From Maniola hyperantus (Eukaryota; Arthropoda; Insecta; Lepidoptera; Nymphalidae): a stretch of 64,000 bases of DNA. Below the pieces are notes generated by a model, which did no database searches, was not told where the DNA came from, and saw only the letters and a program-made list of their open reading frames with translations. This document shows positions 1 to 10,569 of the stretch, piece by piece. Position 1 is the stretch's first letter; each line of letters begins with the position of its first letter. A program made the position numbers and the translations under genes. The DNA is taken from assembly GCF_902806685.2 (NCBI RefSeq), contig NC_048536.1, positions 6,696,001 to 6,760,000 of the forward strand. The letters are read 5' to 3'.

Positions 1-92
1 GTGGGTGACGTGTGGGTACTGGGTGTGCGGGGTGTCCTCCTGTCTAATACCCCGATTGCCATCTCGACCTGTCGCGTACTATAGGTACGTTT
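1..92. repeat. Partial palindromic MITE, cut by window edge
   Basis: This GC-rich stretch ends in CGACCTGTCGCGTACTATAG. It matches one arm of the palindromic element at 53344-53521, which carries the same CGATTGCCA and CCTGTCG motifs. Only one arm is inside the window. Confidence 0.5.
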
Positions 93-844
93 AGACATGT
101 ATTTATTGCTATATATACGAGTATGTCCGTTAACATTTTAATTACAGAATGTCGGCAAATAAAGCGCCAGAAATTTTGAATTTAACCGAAACATATTATA
201 TCAAACCTTTAACTTGATGTCTGCTGAGAAGTAGCTCATTTGTTACAAAAGAAATAAAACGAAGTAACGAAACACGTTTGTTAAAATCCGCAATGCGAAA
301 AATTATAGCTGAGGGGAGAGAAGTGGAACGGAATATTCTACCTGAAGGCTAAATTTATTGCCTCGCGTTGTTTTCGAACAATTGCATAATAGTGTATCAA
401 GGCGCTCCTCAATCCCTCACCCGCTTACGGTTGTGGAGTGGCAGGCAGGGTAGGTACAATTAAAACTTTTAATAATTTAAACAAGGAAAAAGCATATTCC
501 AATCGAGAAATCTGTTGTATTAAGATAACTGGAATATGAATGGCAATGAAATCATTCCTTTTTGCGGAATGCCATTTTTTTTCATTTTTAGTGCTATTAA
601 CTAACTAGCTTTTTCAAGCTTACTCGTAATAATGCATCGATGTAACAGTCAATATGTAATAAATGTGCCTTTATACTACCTATTATGCTACAGAAAGAGT
701 TTTAGGAGCACTTCCTACCTGGAAGTCTAGTCTTCTGTGATAGTGTGTTGCACCTTAGTTAGACGCCTTTAGACACAGCATAAAATATAATATTATCAAC
801 CAGTATGAGAGTCAATTTTGCTATTTTTTTCTCTTATAAGTAAA
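93..844. other. No feature recognised
   Basis: AT-rich sequence without a convincing reading frame or a repeat that recurs elsewhere in the window. Confidence 0.5.
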
Positions 845-1090
845 CTAGCTTATGCTCGCCGACTTCGTCCGCGTGGACTATAAAATTTCAAACCCCCTAT
901 TTCACCCCTTAGGAGTTGAATTTTCAAAATCCTTTCTTAGCGGATGCCTACGTCATAATAGCTATCTGCATGCCAAATTTCAGCCCGATCCGTCCAGTAG
1001 TTTGAGCTGTGCGTTGATAGATCAGTCAGTCAGCAGTCAGTCAGTCAGTCAGTCAGTCAGTCAGTCACCTTTTCCTTTTATATATATAGA
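845..1090 (-). mobile_element. HEL-A, non-autonomous Helitron-like copy
   Basis: On the minus strand the unit starts with TCTATATATATAAAAGG, carries a CAGT/ACTG microsatellite, and ends in a small hairpin (GCGGACGAAGTCG) followed by CTAG. A 5' TC, a hairpin near the 3' end and CTAG next to T are the terminal features of Helitrons. The same unit recurs at 6166, 40935, 51751, 52777 and 53024. It encodes nothing, and a frame running through it is chance. The Helitron assignment rests on the termini only. Confidence 0.7.
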
Positions 1091-2651
1091 TATCAAATTG
1101 ATAAGCAAAACAGATGATGGCTTTAATAAACGTACGTTTCTTAGTAATTTCTGTTTCCTAGACCGCCAGTTTCGTGGAGAAGTGAGAACACAAATGATGT
1201 CTCGGCGGATGGGCGCTTTACGGCGCCATTTCTCTGAGCCCGACTTGTTTAGACAGGAGTTCTTTGGCGTCTTTAACACTCCTAGAGGGTTCATTTATAT
1301 ATTCGCAACACGGAGGCGGCAATAAAACTGCCGTTATCCCGGTCATTATTTAGTCATCGCCCGGCCGCTCCTTCGCGCTAAGAAAATAAAAGCACTGAAT
1401 TACTTTTATGACTACTCTGCAGTTACGTGCAACAGTTGGAATAGTTACTTGATAGCGAACTAACTAACATTCTATCTTATTATTATACGGTGTAAACTAT
1501 GAAAAGTGTTTCTTGAGGAGCCACGGTCCAGTATGTGTGAGTAACTTGCACCAAAGAAAATTAAGATAGGAATTGAGGAACTCAATTATTTCAAGTATTG
1601 CCTATTATACCTAGTAAGTCATGGGAAAGTACAAGCTACTCTAGATTCGATTAGAATAGATTATTTCAACACATTTTATGCTCTTGTTGGGAAAAAGGTT
1701 AGTAGATTGTTTTTATACTAGACAGTCCAGAATAAAACTTTTTGAGCAACTATTCAGAACGAGAATAATTTTCGTATCTTTCAACTATTTCTCAGGATAA
1801 AATTTATTTTCATTTTGTTTTGCTGCAGTCCAGAAAACCTTAAAAATCTAATTTAGTTTTTCTCTAAATATAGTACCTAAAGTTTTGCGTAAAGAATGAA
1901 GTTTCGAGTTGGAAAACAATCGTGAAATCCTAGTAAGAGTCCCGGTCAGACCCGGTTACGAGCTAGCCATTTTACGAGGCGGCCCCGGGCGCCGCTGCTA
2001 AATCTCCTTATTTATCCAGGAAAACATAAACCGTAGTCTCAGCAAAAAATTAATTGGCTTCCACGCTCTTTCTTGTCGCACATTACGTTTTGCGAGTTTA
2101 TTGTTTTGGCCTCACCTATCCATTTGCTGTTGTTATTGAAATAAAAGGTGTACACGTGGTAGCTTAATTGATTCTTTTGCGGTACTTGATTACTTTTTTA
2201 TGACCAAGGGTTAAGGAAAATTGTACGGTAGGCTACTTTACGGTGGTGAGTAAGTTAAGAAGTATTATTTCTTTTTATGCAAGTAATGGCACTATTTTGT
2301 CATATTACGAGTAGGTAGTAATTAATGACCCTATTAATTATTATCCTTTATCTTGAGAACCCCGATGCATCTTGTTGATCAAAAAATTAAAACCAGAAGA
2401 TATAGTTTTCGTACTACCCTACACACCTCTATTACTCCTTTCACCAAAGGTGGCAGGTGGAGATTTCTATAAGCAATAGGACCGCCCTTGCATTTAATAA
2501 TTATGTAATTTTTAAGTGCTTTTGTTTTTCTTGTTTTGTGGTTAATAAAGACTTTCTAAATACCTATCTGTATAGTGATAAGAAGTAAAATATTATGTCT
2601 TTTAAAACAGCACCAATAAAAAGTTTGTTTTGGTAAATACCTACTGAAATT
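1091..2651. other. No feature recognised
   Basis: About 1.5 kb of AT-rich sequence. I see no coding signal, palindrome or recurrent repeat in it. Confidence 0.45.
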
Positions 2652-2903
2652 TCAAACAGGATGGTCTCGCATGTGGTTTAAACTACACAACGCGGTGTGT
2701 TTTATTACATACTGTTCTGTTTTTATTTTTATGAGCGGACCAAATTTGGCGTGATGTTCAAACGACGGATCATAACCGTCGGACACAGCAAATGTTTGCA
2801 ATCCCATCCGTAACCTGGTTTTGTCCCGATGTGTTTTCTCATTTGAGACTTTATGTTCTTCCTCTTGGAAAATATCAGCAATGCACTCTAAGACTTCACT
2901 CAC
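2652..2903 (-). CDS. Unidentified coding-like fragment
   Basis: An open frame of 83 codons on the minus strand reads like real protein: an acidic amphipathic start (ADIFQEEEHKV), then a charged stretch, then FAVSDGYDPSFEHHAKFGP. There is no ATG at the start; the frame opens two codons before a GTG and is closed upstream by TAG, so this would be an internal piece. The possible acceptor upstream lacks a pyrimidine tract. I do not recognise the family. It may be a host exon or a transposon relic. Chance is not excluded, since frames of this length occur by chance in AT-rich DNA; the composition is the main argument. Confidence 0.3.
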   Translation of the reverse strand: MSEVLECIADIFQEEEHKVSNEKTHRDKTRLRMGLQTFAVSDGYDPSFEHHAKFGPLIKIKTEQYVIKHTALCSLNHMRDHPV

Positions 2904-3910
2904 GCGTATCTATTTTATTCTTTGTGCCATAAAAAGCTCGCTTTCACCTGAATTTTTTTCTGAAAGGCGACACACTTCATTAACGTTTCTGTTTTATGGG
3001 GATTCCTTGCGACAAGTAAAGCTTATGCGACTCCATACTCGGAGCTACCCGTATTTGATCCGGAGAGTGATCGTAAGCTTCTAACAAGGTTAGATCCTTA
3101 TAAGGTTCTCGTCATTTTATAGCTGAAAGACGGATGTTCGTTTCTTGTAAAATGATCGCTAAACTTGTACCTGCGCAGTAAGTAATCTATTTGGTAGGCG
3201 TGATGCAGGAGTGCTGTGTTAGTGAGGAATTGGTTCGTTCGACATCTTCCATTACCCGCGCAGTTAGAAAGAATAGTAACCATGCGCAGGTGCTAAGGTG
3301 CATTGGTGGACACCATTGGTGCAGAGGTGATAACCCCTCAATAGTTATCCACTTTTTGTGATCTGAAAACAACTGCAGTAGGTAGAGATGGAATAATTTT
3401 TAATTCTACTAAATACTTCTGGAATACTTCGCCACATTACCTATTACTTTCGAAATAATTATTAGATACTGAAATGACAAAGCGTAGATTTATCAGCTAG
3501 CAGTTTTATCTAGAAGGCGTATTTTTATGTATTTTTTGTAAGATTTATTTCATAATGCCCGCATTGGAATTCTTTAAAGAATTTTCTTTATCTGATTGGC
3601 GAAAACTGAAACGTGGACTGTTCAAAATACTTATACGAACGGCACTGTTTACCAGAATGAAGCTTATACGCTTATGCTTACACAACACGTTTCATATAGG
3701 AAACACTAGAACAATGAGACTGTAACAAAGATCACACATGCTGCCTTTCTGCTGCTAACGGTAGAATAGACGAAAATGAAGTTGACCTGACTACTTAGAA
3801 GCCCTTTCATATGATATCCCACTTGGTATAGTAATTTTACTTTGGAAGTAAAGTAAAATACTAATTATTTGTTCATTAACGCATTTTAATTTTTTTTAAA
3901 ATAAATTTAC
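2904..3910. other. No feature recognised
   Basis: Short frames occur at 3098-3372 on the minus strand but have no protein-like character. No recurrent repeat was seen. Confidence 0.4.
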
Positions 3911-4076
3911 GGTTTTTGAATTGTTACCCTTACGTGTGCTATAAGACCTACCTACCTGCCAAATTTCGGGATCCTAAGTCAACGGGAAATATCCTCTAGG
4001 TTTCTTGACAGACACGACAGACAGACAGACAAACAAAGTGATCCGTTTTTCCTTTTGAGGTACGGAACCCTAAAAA
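3911..4076 (-). mobile_element. GTC element, partial
   Basis: This is a 5' part of the GTC family in reverse. It shows the GACAGACAGACAGAC tract flanked by AGGTTTCTTGACAGAC and by TTTTGAGGTACGGAACCC. The full form of the family is at 17323-17758. The element is non-coding and its class is not clear from its ends. Confidence 0.75.
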
Positions 4077-4140
4077 TAGATGTTTGATTTTATGTTAACC
4101 CTCATTCAGTTATTTACAATTTAATTTTTTTTCCGCATAG

Positions 4141-4421
4141 GATAACGAATTTTGTTGCTATCAAATAAAATTTGATAGACCCCAACGAGAATGTCAAAAT
4201 ATATTCCAAAAGTTCCAAGATGCTTGCATTTGAAAACGCAGCATTAGGAGACGCCATACTAGGTGAACAAAATATGCTCTCAAGTGATTTGGATTCGCTG
4301 GATACTAGTGACCATGTGGGAGATCTTTTCAAAAATCAATTATTGGATGAAGGAAAGATAGTTGAGTGTGGACGCCTTTTGGTTGAAACGACGAAAGAAA
4401 AATTCGACTTTCTCACATCAT
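4141..4421 (+). CDS. Candidate host exon, product unknown
   Basis: A strong splice acceptor (TTTTTTTTCCGCATAG, ending at 4140) and a donor (GTAAGT from 4422) bracket this block. The frame that is open into the donor is closed at 4166 by TAA. Translation would therefore start at the ATG at 4220, giving about 67 residues before the donor, with the preceding bases as 5' untranslated exon. Alternatively a weaker acceptor ending at 4178 would keep the frame open from there. The peptide is acidic and helix-like (GEQNMLSSDLDSLDTSDHVG, later VETTKEKFDFLTS). I recognise no domain. It lies just after a GTC element, so a transposon origin is possible, but it is the best candidate for a host exon in the window. 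Confidence 0.35.
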
Positions 4422-5255
4422 GTAAGTACTTAATTACAGCTTTGTAGGTGGCGTAGTAAATTACGAGTTCAGTTAGTCAGATGCCGGTGTTTAGACTCCA
4501 TATCACAGCCTGCAGTGATCCATTGCGATGGCCGCGTAATCCCGGCTAGAGGCTTTGTCTCACGTCCAGCTTACTTTTATTACCGTGCCTGCATGGCGAA
4601 ATAAAACAAAATTGGCGGGAATTTATGTGCCACAGCCCCTATGGCTAGTGGGGTGGAAAGTTTTCAATTTGAACCCCGACCTCTATTAATATAAGTACGC
4701 TGGACTTGCGATAAATTTGCTGATCTGTTTTTGGAGCAACGTGATTTTAGCGCTGGTAGTAGCAGCATGTAAGTGATGAGACATCTGTCAACAAGAAGGC
4801 ACAGACGCACACAGAGTGTCAATTTTAATTCCCAGTGCGTCCAGTGGGGTGATTCATATCAGCACAAAAAACAACTGTCAATTTATATGGCACAAGTCTT
4901 CCAGTGTACTTCTATATGTCCATTTCAGTGATTTGAAACGAATAACTTGTTTGTCTCGTGTAAGGAGGGTTTTGTAGGTAATAAGGGGTCGCAATGGCTG
5001 TCGCGGGCTTACTTAAAACTACTTTCTTGGTTTTATTACCTAAGTGCGGTGGGTGGAAGTGGGAAGAGCTGACGTAAGTTACCTACGCGTTTGTTTAGGT
5101 GTCACTACCTCCGTCATTTGCGGGTACTAAAACAGAATATAACAAAGCATAGGTGTGGGTGAGTACATACGAATATGGGGTTCTTAAGTACCTACTTACA
5201 TGGAATATCATGAATAAATTAACTGTACCACCGTCCTTTGGCTAAGCGCCTAACC
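4422..5255. other. No gene; short dispersed motif at 4882-4935
   Basis: If the preceding block is an exon, this would be intron. The sequence around TGGCACAAGTCTTCCAGTGT and CCATTTCAGTG at 4882-4935 is shared with 12362-12427, so it belongs to a dispersed repeat. Confidence 0.4.
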
Positions 5256-5310
5256 CCAAAAAGTATTTTCCCTAAAAATATTTAGGGAGAACTCAAAAAA
5301 TACTTTTTGG
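5256..5310. repeat. Double hairpin / cruciform
   Basis: Outer arms CCAAAAAGTATTTT (5256-5269) and AAAATACTTTTTGG (5297-5310) are perfectly complementary. Inside lies a second hairpin, TCCCTAAA-AATA-TTTAGGGA (5269-5288). Further copies of the AAAAAGTA motif in both directions follow to about 5480. Confidence 0.7.
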
Positions 5311-5630
5311 AAAGAAAAAAAGTAGGCTTTCTAAAAAGTAGATTATATGTAAGATTAAACTAAAAAAGTACCTAACTACCATCTTGATTCTACAAAACAT
5401 ACTTTTTTTAGAAAATCAGTTTTTCTTACTTTTCATACTTTTTGGCGATAACTACCTAGTACTTACCTACACTTTTTAGCAAAAACATGGCAGTATTTTG
5501 GATAGGTATAACCATAGAGGGTATAACTTTAGAATATGAATATATACGAATGAAGTAATTAAAATAATACTACTGCGACCGTAGCATTTTTCGTAGTTAA
5601 CTGTAAATATTACCTACAGCAGTCAATCTT

Positions 5631-5805
5631 AGAGCCTCAATAGCTCAACCGGTATAGGAGTGGACTGAAAACCGAAAGGTCGACGGTTCAAACCCCGCCC
5701 GTTGCACTATTGTCGTACCTACTCCTAGCACAAGCCTGACGATTAATTGGAGAGGAAAGGGGAATATTAGTCATTTAACATGGCTAATATTCTTTTAAAA
5801 AAAAA
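5631..5805 (+). mobile_element. SINE-2, tRNA-derived
   Basis: A tRNA-like head carries a Pol III A box TAGCTCAACCGG (5641-5652) and B box GGTTCAAACCC (5685-5695). The body contains GGAATATTAGTCATTTAACA and the unit ends in an A run. Copies on the minus strand lie at 15637-15810 and 52299-52474, with the same length of about 175 bp. The head does not fold as a clean tRNA acceptor stem and it recurs with a fixed body, so this is a SINE and not a tRNA gene. Confidence 0.8.
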
Positions 5806-6165
5806 ACTTGAATTTTATTTTATTGAAAAACAATGAAAAAATGATAGTTACCAAAACATTTTATAACAAGAAAGGTTAGTTTAAACTTCCACCTTAACAA
5901 TGTTGTCCATAATAATGAAACTGAAAATTTGCTGAATAAATATTGAGTATAAGCATTTGTAGTCACGACGTTTACAACAGCATAACGCTTCTTCGGGCAG
6001 CAAATTGAATGTTAAAATGTGAAAACGCGTTACCTGCCCGTTACTGAATAAGTTATGAGCTGGGAGCTATTGGTAATGAAACTTGAATGACCTCGAGCAT
6101 GTTCGCTTCAGAATTCTAAATATAATAATAGAAATGATATATCGGAACAAGGCCGCGGATTTACA
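5806..6165. other. No feature recognised
   Basis: AT-rich sequence, nothing recurrent seen. Confidence 0.45.
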
Positions 6166-6372
6166 TATATGCATAAGGAAAAGCTGACTGATTGATCTAT
6201 TAACGCAGAGCTCGAACTACTAGACCGATCGGGCTGAAATTTGGCATGCAGATAGCTATTATAACGTAAACATTCACTAAGAAAGAATTAAAAAAAATTA
6301 ACCCCTAAGGGGGTACAATAGGGCTTTGAAATTTATGAAGTCCACGCGGACGAAGTCGCGGGAAAAAGCTAG
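6166..6372 (+). mobile_element. HEL-A copy, diverged
   Basis: It holds the ACTGATTGATCTAT motif, GGCATGCAGATAGCTATTAT and the 3' hairpin GCGGACGAAGTCGC followed by CTAG at 6369-6372. The 5' microsatellite has shrunk to about two ACTG-like units, and the 5' end is worn. Confidence 0.75.
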
Positions 6373-6730
6373 TTGCTCATGTAAATAAAGTTTAACACAT
6401 AGACCTTTAGAGGTGAGAACCAAGTAAAAATATGAGAAGGATAGATTTATTCACTGTAGTGTACCGAAAAAGAGATGGCAAGAAAGCAATGTCGGCCGCC
6501 ATGTAAAAAATTAAATTACTGCGTTTTAAAAACCAACTAGGTATGTTAAGAAACAAAAAACAATAACATGATATTTTTGGAAACTGTCCACAATAAAAAC
6601 TATTAAAAAATATATATGTCTGTTTGTAAATACAATAAAGCGCACTGGTGTTTCAGTAGACATCAAGCTTATATTATTTCCTTTACTCCTGCTATATATT
6701 TTTTGAATTCTGTGATGCACACCGTCTGGA

Positions 6731-6925
6731 TGGAGTTTCCCTGTTTATTTTGCTTTGACGACGGAATATTCTACTGAGTCGAGGGTACTTGTGACTAGGG
6801 CAGGGTAGGCTTCAAAAGACTGGGGCACTAAGTAAAGGTTGTTGACGATTTTGAGTTACCTTATAGCTTGAAGAATTAGGGGCAATTATTCTAAACCGAA
6901 TAATGTAAATTTTAAAAAATCTTAA
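6731..6925. repeat. Local direct duplication, copy 1 of 2
   Basis: This block is repeated 500 bp downstream at 7231-7425. Shared landmarks are TGTTTATTTTGCTTTGACG, GGCACTAAGTAAAGG and CAATTATTCT in the same order and spacing. The copies differ at many sites, so the duplication is old. Neither copy has a coding frame. Confidence 0.8.
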
Positions 6926-7230
6926 CTTTTCTATTAAAGTGGAATTTTAAGTGAAGGAAAAATTATTATTAATAAATGGTTTTCAATTTCAACGAATGAG
7001 ATGAGAGGCTTTTAGTAGGTAACTAAATTGTGAAATAATTGGAAACATTGTATAATCTCCTTACGTCGCAGTCGTCGAATTCTCTAGGTGTGTGTATTTA
7101 TCTCTTTCTAGAGTCGCTTTTTTATTTCATGGTGTTTTCGAGGTACTACAGAATTTTTCACTTCAGAATGCTTTAATAATGACGCTGGCAATGTAGGCAA
7201 TGAAACGCAAAACACTGTTGGTACACAGTA

Positions 7231-7425
7231 TGGCGGTCCCGTGTTTATTTTGCTTTGACGCCGAGATATCCTGCTAGGTTAAGAGTCCTCGTGACTAGCT
7301 AGCGTAGGCTTGAAAAGACTGAGGCACTAAGTAAAGGCTCTTGAAAATTTTCAGTTACCTGAAAACTTGAGGAATTTAGCCAATTATTCTGAACCAGCAA
7401 GTGTGTATTTAATTTTTAAAGTTGT
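7231..7425. repeat. Local direct duplication, copy 2 of 2
   Basis: Second copy of 6731-6925, in the same orientation. The shared word TGTTTATTTTGCTTTGACG starts at 6742 in the first copy and 7242 in the second. Confidence 0.8.
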
Positions 7426-7613
7426 TTTCTTAACATTTTAATTACGCACTTCAGGTTTAGCTAATAACTCTACTTATCTGTGCATTGTATTCCTCAACGT
7501 TGAAGGTGAAATTAACTCGTCGTGGCCTAAGTTTTGAAGTAGTTATAAAAAAGTACAAAAACACATAAAAGGTATAGGAAACTTTCCTATAAAAACTTCC
7601 TCCATAACTCTCT

Positions 7614-7637
7614 CCCCCCCCCCCCCCCCCCCCCCCC
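7614..7637. repeat. Run of 24 C
   Basis: An uninterrupted homopolymer of C (G on the minus strand) sits inside otherwise AT-rich DNA, preceded by TCTCT and followed by TCCCGCTCC. It could form a G-quadruplex on the minus strand. Its length is prone to sequencing and assembly error. Confidence 0.9.
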
Positions 7638-8302
7638 TCCCGCTCCATGGAGTCGAACCTTGGTATTTTTACATACAACATATTATAATGTCTTAACGCT
7701 CTATGCCAAGAAAGAGAAAATGTTATCCCCGTCAAAAGAGAATGTTTACTGTAAATACGGAAGGTAACGTATAAACCAAATAAAATTCCCGAAACAGCTC
7801 TCACCTAAAGTTCTTGAAGAATGCCAGTTACGGAGTTAGTCCCGGATCCTGGTCTGAGGGAACTTTCTATTTTTCGATTGCCCGTGTTAGTAAGTTGGGA
7901 AATGTAGTTTAGAAGGTAGTTCACACGGCACCCGTTCCGGGGCAACTCAATTTTGTAACATATTTTACATTACTTGAATTTCCTTATGTTTGGACACTAG
8001 GTGTACGTTAACTTTTATTTTCAAGTAAATCTGAATATGAATTTTGAATTTGTAGCGCTCGAATCGAAACGTTTATTATTGAATACCTTTTTTGGATTTA
8101 CATCTAAAACGAAAATGTTGTGATTACGTAATCTATCGTACAATAAACCTCTGTGAATTCTGATAATTTCAGATGTTTCGCTTTGCAAACTTAAAAAGCG
8201 AAAGGGTTTGGAGGAGTAGCGGTATTTTTTTGTCATATTTCATAAGTTAAAAGCTTTAAAGGTAAAAACTAAGAGGCATTAATAAAAAAAACTACTTAAA
8301 AC
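7638..8302. other. No feature recognised
   Basis: No coding signal or recurrent repeat was seen. Confidence 0.4.
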
Positions 8303-8488
8303 TTTCTAAAACAATAGATTAGTGAGGAGAGGAAAATTAGTGAGGTAGTGTCCGGCCGCTAGTTTAACTGTTGCTCTGATTGTCACATCAACTATCCGCT
8401 GAACACAAAGCCGAAGCTTTCACATGTGTTTAACTACCAATTACGAGATCCAGTCTCGGTGTGTGCTGTGAAACTACTGACGCACTTG
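8303..8488. repeat. Second local direct duplication, copy 1
   Basis: This repeats at 8624-8808, an offset of about 320 bp. Long shared words include TTTCTAAAACAATAGAT, TCCGGCCGCTAGTTTAACTG and CCGAAGCTTTCACATGTGT. The copies are more alike than the pair at 6731/7231, so this duplication is younger. It contains no coding frame. Confidence 0.88.
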
Positions 8489-8623
8489 ACTAGGGTGTCT
8501 GGACTAAAATACGACCGGTACTCAATTGATGAACAAATCTCTTTTTTTATTTAATTATAAGAACTAGGCACTAACTAGTCCTTTCTCAGATTGTACGCAT
8601 AATAAGAAATTTGCTGTCGAACA

Positions 8624-8808
8624 TTTCTAAAACAATAGATAGAGGAAAATTAGTGAGGGTACAGGAAGCGTCCGGCCGCTAGTTTAACTGTTGCTCTGAT
8701 TGTCGCATCAACTATCCGCTGAACACAAAGCCGAAGCTTTCACATGTGTCTAACAACCAATTACGAGATCCGGTCTCGGTGTGCGCTGTGAAACTGTTGG
8801 GGCACTTT
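8624..8808. repeat. Second local direct duplication, copy 2
   Basis: Copy of 8303-8488 in the same orientation. It lacks about a dozen bases near its start (after ACAATAGAT) and carries a short insertion before GCGTCCGGCCGC. Confidence 0.88.
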
Positions 8809-9538
8809 AACTACTCAACTTTGCAAGATGAAGGGTAACGTGTGTATATGTAGAGACTTACCGTATGGTTGGTATGGTAAGTAGTAGTTAGCAATATTCA
8901 GATGATATTAATATGTGATAAATCTCGATTATTGTTCTTCGACTCGATGAACATTAAAATATTTGTGATCCACGTCTATATAAGTTAAAACTTAAATCAC
9001 GCTCATGATTTTTGTAATAAAATCATGATATTATTTTAGAAAATTACTTAGCCTTCTTACACAATTTCTAGTGCCTTGCCATTTGAAAAAAAAACATTTT
9101 ATAAGATTAGGCAGTTAAGTGAAGAATATCGGAACAGTAAACGTGATTTACATTAAACTGAGATCTTCCAGGAATATTTATTTCGAATTACTAAAGCAAT
9201 TCGGTGTTTAATTCGTAGGCCAGGCAAGAAAGATGGGCGGCCAGCGAGCTCGAGCGCGGCACCCAATTTTAATTACAAAGGTTTATTCACTCTAATTTCA
9301 GGAATTTAACATTCCCCGCATGAACCACAGAAGGGTCAGGGCAAGAGAAAATGACATTTCGTTATTCTATTACGCTGAGCAAAGGAGTGGAGAAGAGTTG
9401 CGCGTAATTACTTTTGTGCGGGAATAAAGAAGCTATCCGACAATGGTGGCTCGGTGGAGCACGGTTACACGGATCTAAACTCGTTAAGGAATAGCTGTAG
9501 AGGAATGGTACCGAATATTCATTAGTTTTTATTAAAGA
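8809..9538. other. No feature recognised
   Basis: AT-rich, nothing recurrent. Confidence 0.4.
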
Positions 9539-9767
9539 CTAGATGATGCCCGCGACTTCGTCCGCGTGGATTTAGGTTTTTAAAAATCCCATGGGAACTC
9601 TTTGATTTCCCGGGATAAAAAGTAGCCTATGTCCTTCCCCGGGATGCAAGCTATATCTGTACTAAATTTCGTCAAAATCGGTTGAACGGATGGGCCGTGA
9701 AAGGCTAGCAGGCAGACAGACAGACAGACAGACAGACACACTTTCGCATTTATAATATTAGTATGGA
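9539..9767 (-). mobile_element. HEL-B, non-autonomous Helitron-like, full copy
   Basis: On the minus strand the unit runs from TCCATACTAATATTATAAAT through a GTCT microsatellite to the hairpin CGCGGACGAAGTCGCG and CTAG (9539-9542). The internal words CCCGGGATAAAAAGTAGCC and TTTCGTCAAAATCGGTT recur in the other copies. Its termini fit a Helitron (5' TC, 3' hairpin plus CTAG, flanked by T). Confidence 0.75.
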
Positions 9768-10310
9768 TTGTTAGGTTGCATAGTGATACGTTTGTAAATA
9801 TGAATGTTTTTGGAAACATCTTCCAAAAATAGGCTACGAATTATTGGCTACTTACCTACACAATTAACTTGGTAGGACCTAGACCGGCAGTATGTGGATG
9901 TTCGTTATTTTTGGTCTACAAGATAATTATGTTGATTCTAGCGTATGTATATATTATGAAATTGGAGATGGTAATAAAACAATAAAATTTTAGAGATTTT
10001 TACTAATATTTTTGATATCAGTTTTACAAGTTTATTTGAACTTTTTACAAGTTGTATTTGAATTAGATAGGTACTAGTCGTGTACCCGATGGGATTTCCT
10101 ATCACCCATTATGGTCAATTTACATTAGCAGCGAGTCGAAAAGAAAACTGAAAAATAAAAATTGCGCGATTTTTCCTGATAATTTTATATTTTCAGAAAA
10201 AAATATCGCAATTTCAGATATCTTAGATAACAAAGATATTAAAGTGTTTTTGTAAAAGCCTCCTAAAAAATTTGATCGCAGGCAAGTGATAGAAGTTATC
10301 ATAAACATAT
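9768..10310. other. No feature recognised
   Basis: AT-rich, without a credible coding frame. Confidence 0.4.
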
Positions 10311-10569
10311 CACCGGCTCACTACTGAGAACGGGTCTCCTTTCAGAAGGGTTCATCCTGTCCACCACGCATGGTCGAGTGCAGATTGGCACACTTCACAT
10401 ACCTTTGTGAACTATAGAGAACTCTCAGGCACGCAGATTTCTTCACGAAGTTTTCCTTCACCGTTAAAGCATGTGATAATTGCTTAAAATTTACATAAAT
10501 CTGAAAGTTAGAGGTCTGTGCCCGGGTTCGAACTTTAGATGCCCTTTAGCCCTAGGCTATCATCGCTTC
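10311..10569 (-). mobile_element. SINE-1, tRNA-derived, diverged
   Basis: On the minus strand the head GAAGCGATGATAGCCTAG carries the A box, and CGAACCCGGGCAC-like sequence the B box. The body words CGTTAAAGCA and GAGAACTCTCAGGCACGC, in the order seen here, are shared with the copies at 11911 and 15596. It resembles the Metulj-like SINEs known from butterflies; that name is from memory. Confidence 0.75.

Noticed and set aside
852..1325. 157-codon frame with a SVSQSVSQS repeat
   Set aside because: It is a read-through of a HEL-A copy and its CAGT microsatellite. No other copy keeps the frame.
5640..5700. tRNA gene with good A and B boxes
   Set aside because: The same head with the same 110-bp body and A tail occurs at three places, so it is a SINE. 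The tRNA-like segments at 15600, 25190 and 28950 are rejected for the same reason.
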